Assembly: GCA_947311845.1 (NCBI GenBank)
Contig: CAMZMU010000060.1
Span: 512,643 to 576,642, forward strand
Direction: 5' to 3'
Origin: Poa pratensis
Taxonomy: Eukaryota; Streptophyta; Magnoliopsida; Poales; Poaceae
Length of the DNA: 64,000 nt
Shown: positions 24,716 through 36,086 of the stretch, one piece after another
Position numbering within the stretch: position 1 is the stretch's first letter
Layout: each line of letters starts with the position of its first letter
Translations under genes and position numbers: made by a program
The notes under the pieces: generated by a model
Database searches by the model: none
Seen by the model: the letters and a program-made list of their open reading frames with translations, nothing else
What the model was told of the DNA's origin: nothing

Positions 24716-25346
24716 TGGGGCAAAGGGAACAAGTATACAATATTGTGGCAGGTTCGTCCGATATGATCTTTACGTGTATTTGGGAGTTGGCACGTCTTGC
24801 TAGAGGCCGCTACCGATTATTGGTCGAGTAGTGTACTCGCACCATGTCCATCTATGCGTGAACCTATAGGGTCACACACTTAAGGGGTTTGGAACATAGT
24901 TTGGATGCGATCCATCTTATTGGGTTTATAGTGCTTATGGGCTTCTAATGTAGCAGCCCATTAGGATGACTATATTAGGAGAGGAGTGGGCAGCACAACA
25001 CATGGAAGTGCAAACCCTAGCCGCCGCACTCTCTCCACCAGATCGCGTACTCGGCGCTAGCACCCCGACCGCGATGTTCCATCTCTGTATGTGTGGATAC
25101 CTTGGAGGCGCCACACTTGGGGCGCTTGGACGAATCGTTCATGAGATCCGCGAGGTGCTGTTCGTGGGATCATGAGGAGGAGGAGTAGTACGACTACACG
25201 GCATCGACGCGCGAAATCGACAGTCTTCCGCTGCACTGCGCGTCGAGAGGAGTAGTGCTCCGTGATCGATTACTTGCAGGGGTTCCGGGATGATCGTGGT
25301 AGAATTTTTTGATTTGTGCTAGCGTAGCCTACCTCGATTTCCTTCA
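23955..25346 (+). repeat. 3' LTR of the nested Copia element
   Basis: The 1392 bp LTR starts TGTTGGAAATATG and ends ccttca. The end is fixed by the AAGTG target duplication. It contains a (TA)n microsatellite at 24675-24712. Confidence 0.78.
24675..24712. repeat. (TA)n microsatellite
   Basis: About 19 perfect TA units inside the Copia 3' LTR. Confidence 0.95.
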
Positions 25347-26411
25347 AAGTGGTGGTCTCAGAAATAAAAACCAAACCGAAATAACAAGCAAATAAAAGAC
25401 GCTCCAAGTTTATGCGATAAAGTGCATTGATCGAAAAACAGAAGTTAGACGCGTGCAAACCGAGAGTATGTTGGTCCAATGGGGTTGTCTCACATCCCCA
25501 AGCTTATGGTCTTATCCATGCTTAGATAACTCTTGGTGCGTCTCCTCTAATCCCTGTGAAAAAAAATTCAAAACATCGTTTCTCCCATCTCTTTTCTGTG
25601 GGGTGACATTAGTGGTGATAGACAAATAAATTGCTTGCTGCATAAAATCCTTAAACAAAAATGTGAAACATGTCCAGAAAGTATATAATGTTGTATGCCT
25701 ACTTATAAACTCAATTGGATAAAAAAGATTCAAGTTAAAAGTTTAAAGAATGCATCAAACAAAATGGGACAGAATCTGTCCAGAAAAACAGCAGCAGCAA
25801 AATGCATTTTCCTACCTACTTAAATATGTGGAAAAAATCTGAAAAACTTCACGCTTACAGAGGATGAAAAGTTGCAACTACAATTCAAATTTCAGCTCAT
25901 TCGGAGTTACAGAATATAAATGAAAAATCATACCGTGCACAGATTCGTCCTGGAATAAAATCTCCGAATACAAATAGCAACTTTTTCAAACCAAAACGGG
26001 TTAAAACTTGGCACTTTATTAAAAATTCTAGAAACAAAATTAAAAACTAAGTCTCTTGTTACAGCAAGAGGACACAAAGAAAATCAAAAATAAAAACAAC
26101 AGGGTTGCCTCCCGTAAAGCGCTTTCTTTATAGCCATGTAGCTAGGCTTCTTACTTGATATCAAGATGGTTGGAGTGCGGAGGCTTGGCATCCCCAAGCT
26201 TGAGTGTTTGTCTCTCTTGATCTTTGTTCATCACTCCCAACTCTTCCACTTGAAAATTCTCTTTACACAAAACTCAACATAAAACTTGATTAGAGGGGTT
26301 AGTGTCTCCATAAATTAAATCCTCATAGGTACAGCAAAGACATATAATGAGTTGATTCTAAACATTAACTACTGTTACTAAGGTTATGTTTTGCTCTTTG
26401 ATCAAAAGAAC
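25347..26411 (-). other. LARD-2 internal domain, middle segment (no gene seen)
   Basis: AT-rich LARD-2 sequence between the Copia and T3 insertions. It contains phrases such as gggttgcctcccgtaaagcg and two ccaagctt motifs but no readable protein domain. Its last five bases, AGAAC (26407-26411), are the target site of T3. Confidence 0.65.
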
Positions 26412-27343
26412 TGTCGCAGCAGTGGAACATGGGGTTCCCCTAGTACTGCCAAAGTGGGTCCACCCCATGTGGGCCCAAGATGAAGATGGACAAGACCAAG
26501 ACTCAAGTCAAGCTGGCGGGTTCACCGTCAAGACACGCATGGCCTACGTCGAAAGGGCTCCGGTCCTGGGGACCTTCCGGGTCCCCGAACCAAGCAAGAA
26601 GGCCAGGAAGGACCCGAGAGCCCGAGTTCCCGGCAGGAGGCCAGGCTCCCTCTCGGGTACTTCCCCACGTCCCTGTGGATAAGCACTCCACCTCACCGCG
26701 GAAGACTTGGGAAGCAAGGCGAAGGCAGCGCGGGCGGGAAGCACGTCCCGTGGTGGTGTCAGCTCCTGTCCACCCCAAGGCGGACGCTCCCACCTAACCC
26801 AAAGGAGACGCTAGGCTGAGGAGAGGCCACGTCTCCTCCTAAACTAGATGAGGAGGGTCCTTCACCCCGAAGGTCCCTCATGCCCCTCACGTGACCCTGT
26901 GGCAACCCCTTAGCCTATAAAAGGAGGACCAAGGCAAGGAGGAGGGGGAGGAGGTCGAAGCAAGGACGAACACAAGCTAGAACCAGAGCAAGACTAGACT
27001 AGGGCTGCGAAGGTAGAGAGGAAGGTGATCTCCTCCGGGTCAGGATCTGTCCTTCTTCTACCTCCAGCCAAAACCCTTCCGGGTACCCATCCGGGAGGTT
27101 CCATTGTAAGCCACACTATGAAGAACCCATCAATCCAGACATGCAGGAGTAGGGCTTTTAGCCTCCGGGCGGCCTGAACCTGGGTAGCTCCTTGTGTCCC
27201 TTTGGTTGCATGCTTTGATCGTGGAGAGGAGAGCTTGATCTAGACTCCGCCCAAGAAGACGATTCTCAGCCTCCTTCGCGCCCCGTGCCGAACCTAAAAG
27301 GGGGTATCCTATACTCCCGGTGTCCGTGCAACGAGACACGACA
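26412..27343 (+). repeat. 5' LTR of T3
   Basis: 932 bp, TGTCGCAGCAG to GAGACACGACA. The copy at 36312-37242 is about 99 percent identical. A TATA box is at 26916-26922. Confidence 0.95.
26916..26922 (+). promoter_or_regulatory. TATA box of the T3 LTR
   Basis: TATAAAA in the context tagcctataaaaggagg, conserved in both T3 LTRs and in the related solo LTR (46549-46555, minus). This is the probable core promoter for genomic RNA. Confidence 0.7.
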
Positions 27344-27345
27344 TC

Positions 27346-27363
27346 TGGCGCGCCAGGTAGGGG
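27346..27363 (+). other. Primer binding site of T3
   Basis: TGGCGCGCCAGGTAGGGG begins two bases after the LTR. Position and TGG start fit a tRNA primer site; similar sites in grass Tat elements are attributed to an Arg tRNA, which I cannot confirm here. Confidence 0.7.
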
Positions 27364-27417
27364 GCGCAAGCGCTGGTTTCATCTTCATCAAGTTCATCGG
27401 CAAGTTCTTCGTCAAGC

Positions 27418-29320
27418 ATGCCTCCGAGGAAGAAGGGAGATCCTGCGGCGTCCAAGCCGGTCTCTCCCTCACGCACTCAAGCTTCAGCTGAACGTCGTGC
27501 TGCTGGCGCACGGCGGAGCGTCTCTCCGTCCCCGCCTCCCATGGAGAGGGTGGCGCCGGACGAAGTGGACGGTCACGACAAGGACAACGGCCCTGGCGGA
27601 GCGGCGGCTCCAAAGGGCCACCATGCCTCCTCCTCGCTCGGGGGAGAAGAGCGTCTGCAACGGCACCGGCAAGGAGCCCACCGCTGGAGGAGGGAACCAC
27701 GGCGTTCGCCCCAGCGGGGATCCACGAGCATCCAAGAGCAAGACCTCCGCGCACTCGCCTTCGGACGTGCAAGCTCGCCATGATGCTCTAGTCGCTGCCA
27801 AGGCCCTGATGCAGTTCCCTCCAAGCAGCGGCGATCCCAAGGTCTACCAAGAATGGAGGACTCGCGTCGAGAGGCTCCTCGACTTCGCCGATGGTGGTCC
27901 GTGGGTCGAACCCACTCAAGCTCCCACCGTCGACATCCCGGAGCAGCACAAGACAAGACACGTGATCCGCGAGGCCAGCCTCGTGGTGAACGTCAAGCCA
28001 AGACGGCGCCTCCTCGCACCGCGCCACCGATGGCTGATCGGCTAAACCGCGATCACGGCGAGGCCATCTCCATCGGGTCGTCTACCTCGCGCAACCCAGA
28101 TCTTCGTGACGAGCTCAACAGCCGTCAGAACGAGGATATGCGCACCCGCATCGAGCGTCGCCGAGAACGTCACCGCCGGGAAGATCGGGGCATCGACCTC
28201 GCCGAAGGCTGCCTCGCCCTCGCCCCGAGTTCCGCCACTTCAACTGGCCCAAGAAATTCAAGATCGACGTTCTCCGCTACGACGGCACCACGAACCCCCG
28301 GGACTTTCTGCAGATCTACTCTCTTGCTGCGATGGTTGCCGGGGCCGACGAGGTCATGATGGCCAACTGGTTCCCTTGGCCCTGAAGGGAGACGCCCAGA
28401 CTTGGCTTCTCAACCTTCCCAAGTGCTCCATCCGTTCCTGGCGGGCACTGAAGGAGCAGTTTCTGGGGGCTTTCCAAGGCGGGTACGAGCGCCCGGGGGC
28501 TCCCAGTGATCTCCACGACTTCAAGCAGCTGCCGGGTGAAACTCTCCGCAAGTTCATCCAGCGCTTCACCCAGAAGATGAACACCATCCCGTGCATCAAG
28601 GAGGAGTTGGTGATCCAGTCCTTCCACGCCAACGTCCGCAACCCCAAGATGCGCGAGAAGCTGAGCATCCATCGCGTCGAGTCTGCTCGTAAGCTCTGGG
28701 AGCTTGCAGATCGGTGCGCTCGAGCTGAAGAAGGAGCCAAGTTCCCCGGGGAGGATGAACCCGAGGACAAGGTCGCTCCAGCCAAGAACAAGAAGCGGGA
28801 CCCTGGACCCGACAAGCGGATCTTCGTCACCGAGCCTCTTCCGAAGAAGACCAAGCCCGCGCCGACTTCCGAGGAAGAAGGTGAAGGTGATCCCTGGTGC
28901 CACATCCATCCAGAAGGCAACCACTTGCTCAAGGACTGCCGCATGCTCAAGAACCTCGCCATCCGGGAGCAACGTCGAGCTGATGGGGTCAGTCAAGACG
29001 GTTGCTACAACTGCGGCACTGCCGGGCACATCGCTCGTGACTGTCCCACGGGTCGCCAAGGCGGAGGCGGCCGTGGATGGAACCGAGGCGGTGGCCGCGG
29101 GGGCCGTGGAGGAGGACGCGGCGGTCAAGGTGGTCGCGGGTACACACTCCGGAGGCCCCCACGGCGGCAACGGGGAAGCTCCGGCTCCCCAAGGAGGCAA
29201 CGGCGGCAAGTATCAAGAAGTCACTGGAGTTGTCGGGTGCATCCACGGAGGGTCTTCTCTGCCTCCCTCCAACGGCGCCTGCAAGAGACTTGTCCGGGAG
29301 CTGAACGCGGTTGCTTCTGC
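27418..29320 (+). pseudogene. T3 gag
   Basis: Gag forms the virus-like particle that packages the element's RNA. The first ATG after the primer site is at 27418 (protein begins MPPRKKGD). Recognisable gag parts are a matrix-like lead, the retrotransposon gag core (ALKGDAQTWLLNLP and LKEQFLGAFQ at about 28375-28475; FIQRFTQKMN at 28553), and a CCHC zinc knuckle CYNCGTAGHIARDC at 29003-29044. A Gly/Arg-rich tail follows at 29055-29150. The readable frame changes about four times between 27640 and 28375, each by one or two bases. With nearly identical LTRs, either recent decay or sequencing error could explain this. Confidence 0.82.
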
Positions 29321-29990
29321 TCCGTCCAAGCCCCTGGACTGGTCTAGTCAAGTCATCACCTTCGACCCAGAAGACCACCCTGCAAACACTGCCGGGGTCG
29401 GGACCCTGCCGCTGATCGTGTCGCCCGTCATCCACAACTACAAGGTCACCAAGATGCTGGTCGACGGAGGCTCCAGCCTCAACTTGCTGACGGCGAAGGT
29501 CCTGGCTATCCTTCAAATTCCCCTGTCTCGCCTGCAAGACACCGGGTGTTCCAAGGCGTGAACGGAAGTGTTACTCGACCCCTCGGGAAGATCACCCTTC
29601 CGGTCACCTTCGGCGACTCCAAGAACTTCCGCACCGAGGAAATCGTCTTCGACATCGCCGACACTCCGCTACCGTACAACGGCATACTTGGCAGACCTGC
29701 TCTGGCCAAGTTCATGGCCGTCTCCCACTTCGCCTACAACATGCTGAAGATTCCGGCGCCGTGGGGTGTGATCAAGGTCAAGGCCGACATCGACGATGCT
29801 ATCTACTGCGTTCACCAGCTGAACCAGACGGTGGCAATCATGGCGGATGTCCCTCAAGGTGTACAGGAGGATGATGATGGGGCTCTCCCCGGGGGCGAAG
29901 GGCACCCGGGGGCTCCACATCTACTCCCCCAAGAAGGCGCCATTCCATGGCGATCCGCAGCTGACCAAGAAGGTGGCGCTAACCAGCGAC
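29321..29990 (+). pseudogene. T3 aspartic protease
   Basis: The retropepsin-like region follows gag. The active-site block reads KMLVDGGSSLNLL at about 29450-29490, the Tat variant in which DGG-S replaces the usual D-S/T-G. Downstream, in another frame, are ITLPVTFGD and YNGILGRPALAKF, the flap and C-terminal motifs. One frameshift near 29550 and another near 29870 separate the segments. Confidence 0.8.
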
Positions 29991-31190
29991 GGAGTTCGCT
30001 CCATCACCATCGGCGCCCGCCTCACCGACAAATAGGAAAGCGCGCTCGTCGCCTTCCTTCGGGAAAACTCTGACGTCTTCGCGTGGGAGGCGTCAGGTTT
30101 ACCCGGCGTTCCAAGGGAGGTGATCGAGCACAAACTGGCGGTCAATCCGGGGGCTCGCCCCGTGAAGCAGGTTCTCCGGAACCAAAGCAAGGAAAAGCTG
30201 GAATTCATCATCGCCGAGGTGGACAAGTTGATAGAAGCTGGTGTCATCCGGTCGGTTCCCCACCCAAGCTGGGTGGCCAACCCCGTGGTGGTACCGAACC
30301 CATGACCTTCAAGTGGAGACTCTGCATCGACTTCACAGACCTGAATAAGGCCTGTCCCAAGGACCCTTTCCCCCTGCCGCGGATCGACATGATCGTGGAT
30401 TCCACGGGGGTGCGAGCTGCTGTGTTTCTTGGACGCCTTCTCCGGGTACCACCAGATCATGATGTCACTCGAGGACCAAGAGAAGACGGCCTTCATCACT
30501 CCCAAGGGCTGCTACTGCTACACCCGGATGCCTTTTGGCCTCCGGAACGCCGGCGCTACCTTCCAGCGCGCAATGCAAGCATGCCTTGGGTCAAGCTGGG
30601 CCGCAACGTTGAAGCGTACATCGACGACATCGTGGTCAAGACCCGGTACAAGGACTCCCTCATCCAAGACCTGCACGAGACCTTCGAGAACCTCCGCCGG
30701 GTCAACTTCAAGCTCAACCCCGACAAGTGCGTGTTCGGGGTCCCCTCCGGCAAGCTGCTGGGTTTCCTGGTCTCTCACCGAGGGATCGAGGCGAATCCGG
30801 ACAAAATCAAGGCAATCGAGCGCATGGAGGCGCCCCGGCGGGTCAAGGACGTACAGCGCCTCAACGGGTGCATCACTGCACTCGGGCGCTTCATCTCAAG
30901 GCTTGGGGAGCGGGCCTTACCGTTCTTCAGGCTGCTCAAGAAGTCAGGCCCCGTGGAGTGGACCTCCGAGGCCGAGGAAGCCCTGCAGTCCCTTAAGCGC
31001 TACCTCGCCTCGCCACCAATCCTCGTGGCACCAGAAGAGAAGGAGCCCCTACTACTGTACATTGCTGCCACCAACCAGGTGATCAGCGCTGTGCTTGTGG
31101 TAGAGCGTGACGCTCCTCCGAAGAAGTCAAGCAAGATCAAGGGCAAGCGACCCGGGAACTCTCTCCGGGACAACCGTGCAAGAAAAGGCT
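29991..31190 (+). pseudogene. T3 reverse transcriptase
   Basis: RT copies the element RNA into DNA. In order on the plus strand are the leader VIEHKLAVNPGARPVKQ (30120), WRLCIDFTDLNKACPKDPFP (30310), LDAFSGYHQI (30430), MPFGLRNAGATFQ (30530) and the catalytic YIDD box (EAYIDDIVVK, 30612). The connection LLGFLVSHRGIEANPDK follows (30760). The three catalytic Asp positions are present, but frames change near 30300, 30420 and 30600. The thumb/connection is intact to about 31130. Confidence 0.87.
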
Positions 31191-31725
31191 GCCGGGTGAC
31201 CAGGGGTCTCACGATCCTGACGTCACTGCAACCTCACCAGCGGCGCGGAGCCCGTCGGGAATGGAGAATCTCCCTCCGACGAGACTTCGCCGGGGGCTAC
31301 CTCGTCCCCACCCCAAGACGTCGACGTGGAGGAAGCCGAGCCCTCTCAGGACTCGGCGACCCGCAAGGTGCAGCACCCGGTCTACTTCGTCAGCGCAGTG
31401 CTGCGCGACGCCCGGGAGCGGTACCCCATGATGCAGAAGCTGCTGCTGGCAATCCTCATTGCCTCCCGCAAGATGAGGCCGTACTTCCAAAGCCATCCCA
31501 TCACGGTGGTGTCCAAGTACAACCTAAGAAGCCCCCTGGAGAACCCACTTGCCACTGGTCGCATATCATGGTGGGCCATGGAGCTTCAAGGTTTCGGTCT
31601 CAAGTTCGAGCACACGGACAACATCAAGAGTCAGGCGCTGGCGGATTTCACGGCCGAGTGGACCGAGACGGCGTTCGACGACCCGGAAGAGGAAACCTGC
31701 CTCCCCGGGAAGGAAGATCCTAGCG
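31191..31725 (+). pseudogene. T3 RT-linked RNase H region
   Basis: Contains HPVYFVSAVLRDARERYP (31377) and HPITVVS (31495), the usual landmarks of the Gypsy RNase H, then ATGRISWWAMELQGF. The corresponding A2 region is 17031-17503. A frameshift separates it from RT in the stretch 31150-31330, which also has a Ser/Pro-rich insertion. Confidence 0.75.
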
Positions 31726-32380
31726 CCTGGACCATGCACTTCGACGGCTCCTACACCAAGGGGAAAGGAGGTGCTGGGGTTGTCCTAACCTCACCAACCG
31801 GGGACCGGCTGAAGTACGTCGTCCAGATGCACTACCAAGGGAACATCTCCAACAACACGGCGGAGTACGAGGGCCTGCTCGCAGGACTTCGTGCTGCCAT
31901 CGGCCTCGGCATCAACAAGATCGTCGTCAAGGGTGACTCTCAGTTAGTCATCAAACAAGTGAACAAGGAGTACGCGTGCCCTCAGATGGCACCATACGTT
32001 GAAGAGGTCTGGAAGCTGCAGCGGCGCTTCGACAACTTCCGGGCTGTGTACGTCCCACGGGGAGAAAACACGGCCGCGGATGAGCTATCGCAGGTGGCGT
32101 CCAAGCAAGAACCAGTGCCTCCCGGGATCTACATCGAGGTCCTCAGGCGACCTTCGATCCCACCCGAGAGGCTCGCGACAAGATCTGCGCCGGGGGCTGG
32201 CGACCCTTCTACCTCGACAACACGGGTAGCCAGCCCAGAAGCTCAAGACCCGGCAGCCCCTCCAGCGGAGGAAGCTATGCTTTCTTTCCGTCGGATGGTG
32301 CTACCGGTGGAAGGAACCCACCCACCCTGGGCCCGGGACATCGTCAAGTACATCATGGAGCACGCCCTCCCGGAGGACGA
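31726..32380 (+). pseudogene. T3 second RNase H domain (Tat type)
   Basis: The frame starting MHFDGSYTKGKGGAGVV has the four acidic motifs of a plant-type RNase H: FDGS, TAEYEGL, KGDSQLV and NTAADELS. A second RNase H of this type between the RT-linked one and integrase is characteristic of Tat elements. The frame continues into the linker toward integrase with AMLSFRRMVLPVEG. The domain itself is uninterrupted. Confidence 0.87.
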
Positions 32381-33555
32381 TCACGACCGAGCGGGTGGCT
32401 CGTCAAGCCAAGCTCTACGTCATGATCGACGGCGAGCTCTACCGGCGACGGGACAACGGAGTCAAGCTCCGCTGCATCCCTCAAGAACAAGGCCAAGTAC
32501 TGCTACGGGACATCCACGAGGGCACATGTTCAAGTCATGTGGCATCAAGATCACTGGCGGGTAAAGTTTTTCGTCACGGGTTCTACTGGCCAACAGTCCT
32601 CAGTGAGAGCAGCTAGTCAAGACCTGTGAAGCCTGCCAGTACTATGCGAAGAACATACATCAGCCGGCGCAAGCTCTGCAGCCAATTCCAATCTCCTGGC
32701 CGTTCGCGGTCTGGGGGCTGGACATCGTGGGAAGATACCGAAGTCTGTCGGGGGCCATGAATACCTTTTCGTGGCCATCGACAAGTTCACAAAGTGGGTG
32801 GAAGTGATGCCAGTACCAAGACAGACAGCTCAAGCAGCCATCAAGTTCATTGAAGGGATCGTGTACCGCTTCGGAGTACCCAACAGAATCATAACGGACA
32901 ATGGCTCTCAGTTCACAAGCCGATCCTTCCTCAACTTCTGTGAAGAGCTGGGAATCAAGGTGTGTTTTGCCTCGGTGTCCTACCCAAGGTGCAATGGGCA
33001 AGTGGAGCGAGCCAATGCGGAGGTCCTAAAGGGTTTGAAGACCAAGGCCTTTGACAAGTTAGAAGACAAGGGCAAGAACTGGATTGAGCATCTACCAAGT
33101 GTCTTGTGGTCCCTCAGAACCACACCAAGCAGAGCCACTCAAGAAACACCATTCTTCCTTGTCTATGGAGCAGAAGCCGTCTTGCCAACAGAGCTCAGGC
33201 ATGGATCCCCCCGGGTACTTGCCTATGATGAAGACGCACAAGCTGAGAGGAGGATTGATGACATCAACTTCCTGGAAGAGGTGCGGTGCCGAGCTTCCTT
33301 ACGATCTGCTCGATACCAGCAAGGGCTCCGCCGCTATCATGATCGCCATATCCGTTCACGGGTACTGGAACCCGGAGACCTGGTTCTCCGCAAGAAGCAG
33401 AAGCTTGATAACATGAACAAGCTGTCTCCAAGTGGGAAGGACCTTATCGGGTGACGCATACCCTGAGACCCGGAGCTGTTTATCTGGAGGACGAGAAAGG
33501 CAGGCCGGAGGGCAACGCCTGGAACATCGAGAATCTCCGGAAATTCTACCCCTGA
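32381..33555 (+). pseudogene. T3 integrase
   Basis: Integrase inserts the cDNA into the chromosome. The N-terminal HHCC module is visible (HEGTCSSH at 32517, CEACQYY at 32628), then the core with Asp in VWGLDIVG (32709), Asp in ITDNGSQFT (32893) and Glu in NGQVERAN (32994). The C-terminal region ends with an NIENLRKFYP-type tail and stop TGA at 33553-33555. Frameshifts near 32590, 32730 and 33430 break it. Confidence 0.86.
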
Positions 33556-34771
33556 ATACGAACATGAATCGCAGATAGTTCGAGTCAACTAAGCACGCCC
33601 AAGGGGCTAGTGTTCTGTATAAGGGTGTAAGAATCGTCGCCAAGGAATAAAAGATAAGTTTTTCAATTCCGTGAGCCTCTCTTGTTGTCGTGAAGTGTGT
33701 TATCCGTAACAACCCCCAAGCAGGGGGCTGACATGGTGCCGGTGGCTGACAGGTCGAGCGCGAGTAGCCTATCAGTAGGCGCTGCCACCTGATCGTGCCG
33801 TACTGCCGCGGTAAGAAGTGGAACGGGCAGTGCTGTGTTTTAAAGAACCTAAACACAGAAATGCACATTCAACTTTGCTTGCTCCGGATGAAACACTTTC
33901 ACGACATGTAAGGGAGGGTCCATTCTTTTCCTACTGAAAGTGTGTTATGTGTAGCGCCTCTCCCGGGACAGGAATGGATGCTGAAGAGCGGCTCAGGAGC
34001 TGGGTACCCGGGAAGGACAGAGAGATCAAGGGCACGGCAAAAACCAGCTAAGTCTTTGCATGTGCATCTTGCATTCTAGGCATAATATCTCGCTCGGAGT
34101 CAATATACCACCAACCTGCGCATGCTTGACAGTTGATGAGAACCTTTGCGGGGGTAATGCGTCCTCCCCGGCGAACGGTCAGATTTCCCTTCTGGCCTAG
34201 TACCCGTGGCTGTGGAGTGGACTCCCGGAAGGCATAGTGCTCTTAGGGGTGCTGCTACCGGTAGGCGGTTAGAGTACTTGTCACCTAAGAGATCTCCTCA
34301 GAAAACTTGACGGCGCGTTAGTGCAAGGGGAGGTTTGGGAAATGACCCCGGGAGTTGAGCCCTAGGATTGCATTCATCTGAACTTACATTCTGAATTTAC
34401 AATTCTGATTACATTCAGTCGAAGCTTTTCCTGGATACATATCTAGCCTATGCTACTAAGGCCAGCTCAGGCTCCTGGCTGTGCAGATCTGTCTTCTGTT
34501 TTATTGCCTGCCGGGTGCACTCTTTTCTTCCGGGGACGCCTGGGTGAAAAGATAACACGCGTGCAGATCTTGTCAGGCGCGTCGAAGAGCTCGACCCCCT
34601 TCTGCCGACCAGGGCGCTCCAGGGCCAAAGAGACGGAAGATTCCGTCCGCCAGTTCGCCTACGGACTGACTCTCGGCCTGCAAAAGTCCAGGTCAAGATC
34701 GAGGTCATCCAAGAAGAAAAGGCGGAAAAATGGAGAAGAGCAAACAGTGAACCTGCTCAATGGCCTCGAGC
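33556..34771 (+). other. T3 spacer between pol and the antisense region (no gene seen)
   Basis: No sense-strand coding signal is evident. A short antisense open frame (34448-34708, Arg/Ser-rich) may be a downstream exon of the antisense unit at 34772-35131, but no splice pair can be defended. Confidence 0.45.
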
Positions 34772-35014
34772 TCAGCCACAACCAAGGACAGCTCCGGAAT
34801 ACCGGCAGTCCTTTCCTTCAGGATGGACCACAGGTGCCCTCCTCACTGCCCTAATCCTTGCCTCTTCTTGGGCAACAGGACCAGAGACGGCCGCCAGGCG
34901 AGCGACATTCTGGGCAGCAGAAGAACGGGACGCAACCTCGCCATCAGTGGCTCGGGCTCCAGCTTCGCTGGGTGCCTCCGCCGCTCCTCGGAAGACGGAC
35001 TCCGCCGTCGACAT
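34772..35014 (-). CDS. T3 antisense small ORF with upstream TATA box
   Basis: Minus-strand frame from ATG at 35014 to stop at 34772 encodes about 80 residues beginning MSTAESVFRGAAEAPSEAG, Ala-rich, with no recognised domain. A TATA box lies about 110 bp upstream (35125-35131). Another ATG at about 35046 opens a 33-codon frame, so the true start is uncertain. The open frame could be a chance consequence of GC-rich sequence. It is kept because the TATA box and position mirror the B3 unit next door. Confidence 0.3.
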   Translation of the reverse strand: MSTAESVFRGAAEAPSEAGARATDGEVASRSSAAQNVARLAAVSGPVAQEEARIRAVRRAPVVHPEGKDCRYSGAVLGCG

Positions 35015-35124
35015 CGGACAAGGCCCTCTCTGCTTCGCCGGACATTGTTCTGCGGGGCGGGGAGGCAAAGGAAGAAGAGGAGCGGAAAGGCGAGAAGTGT
35101 CAAGGGGTTGGAGTCTGGATGGTC

Positions 35125-35131
35125 TTTTATA
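35125..35131 (-). promoter_or_regulatory. TATA box of the second T3 antisense unit
   Basis: Minus strand TATAAAA in the context gcctataaaagacc, in otherwise GC-rich DNA. It precedes the antisense ORF at 35014. Function is inferred. Confidence 0.45.
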
Positions 35132-35429
35132 GGCCTCCCACGCTCCACCTACCCCTTGACGCTACGGCTGCTGCAGTAATGGGAGCGCGTTTTGCAAAAA
35201 ACTCGTTCTCATTCACACGGACGCGACACGAAGACAAGGAGGAAAACAAGATCTTCTTCATTTACAAGGACTACAAGGGGACGATCTTTTTTACAACAAA
35301 AAGGTTGGCTCCCGTCGAGCAAGGAGCACCGCCGTACAATGGAAGACGCTACTTCCAGAAATACGTCGTCAAGGCCGCCGGGAGGAGGTCAACGAGATCT
35401 CCATGGCGCCCGTCCGAAGCTCCTCGCCT

Positions 35430-36011
35430 TCAGGAAGACGAGCTCCCCTCGACCTTGATGTCAGATGAGTTTTCCTCATCTTCATCCTCGTCGTAGGAGC
35501 TCGAGCTGCCGCTGCTGCTCTCCATGCAGCACTCCACGTCCGCCATCGACACCGAAGATCTTCACGGAGAGCGTGCATCTCCGTCGTACCGGAACACCAA
35601 GCATTGCCCCCTGGACAGGCGGCGGGCACGGGAGAACGACTTCCACCCCGGACCCAGAAGCATGGCGCCTTCAGTGGTGCGCTCCGCCATGGCCCAGGAG
35701 GGGCCATTGGGGCAGCCTTCCACTTGCAGCCAGAAGCCGGAGGGTCCGATGTCCTCCGTCGCCATCGCGAAGGAATCCGGCAGGAGAAGCCGGCTGCGAG
35801 GCCTGCGGTTCAGATCCACGATGAACTCGAACGGCGCGAAGCTGGTATGAACCATGCTCCTAGGGGGGAGCAGCGGTGCCGCGGCCTCCACGGCCGCCGC
35901 GACCGCGAATCCCACGACCTCGCGGAACAGCTCGACCACGAGTGGAGGGGCCACTCTCCGCAGCAGCTGAAGAAGAACGAGGGCGCCCAACTCCTCTCTC
36001 GCTCTCGCCAT
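35430..36011 (-). pseudogene. T3 antisense gene with plant B3 DNA-binding domain
   Basis: On the minus strand the ATG is at 36011 (begins MARAREELGALV). Residues 75-145 show the pattern of a B3 domain of the REM/VRN1-like group: LLLPDSFA, GPSGFWLQVEG, LGPGWKSFSRARRLSRGQ and CLVFRYDGDA. B3 domains are plant-specific DNA-binding folds of transcription factors. At residue 149 a TGA (35562-35564) ends the frame. The expected last strand motif VKIFG is present in a neighbouring frame, and an acidic Ser-rich tail continues in the first frame to a stop at 35430-35432, so a small indel probably broke the gene. It lies opposite to T3 pol in the slot where A1 and A2 carry transposase_28-type genes. Confidence 0.75.
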
Positions 36012-36086
36012 TGGCGCTGGCAGCTTGTGAGGCCTGGAGTTGGACTGAGGAAGAAGATGAACGAAAGAGCCAGGGGTGCGCCTCGC

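Larger units (their letters stand above)
22379..25346 (+). mobile_element. Copia-type LTR retrotransposon, internally deleted
   Basis: A 3' LTR (23955-25346) begins TGTTGGAAATATGCCCTAG, the terminus shared by the BARE/Angela/WIS group of Triticeae Copia elements, and is preceded by the polypurine tract gcaaatgggagac. A truncated 5' LTR (22379-22707) has the same first 330 bp. Target duplication AAGTG occurs at 22374-22378 and 25347-25351, so the insertion was complete. A later deletion removed the rest of the 5' LTR, the primer site and most coding sequence. The remaining 1.2 kb internal sequence shows no clear pol motif. It lies inside LARD-2. Confidence 0.82.

Noticed and set aside
27346..27363. 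GGCGCGCC palindrome as an operator or cloning scar
   Set aside because: It is part of the tRNA primer site directly after the LTR, as in other elements of this lineage.
28316..29209. Antisense 297-codon frame opposite T3 gag
   Set aside because: GC-rich codon third positions of gag keep the opposite strand open; no domain and no promoter seen.
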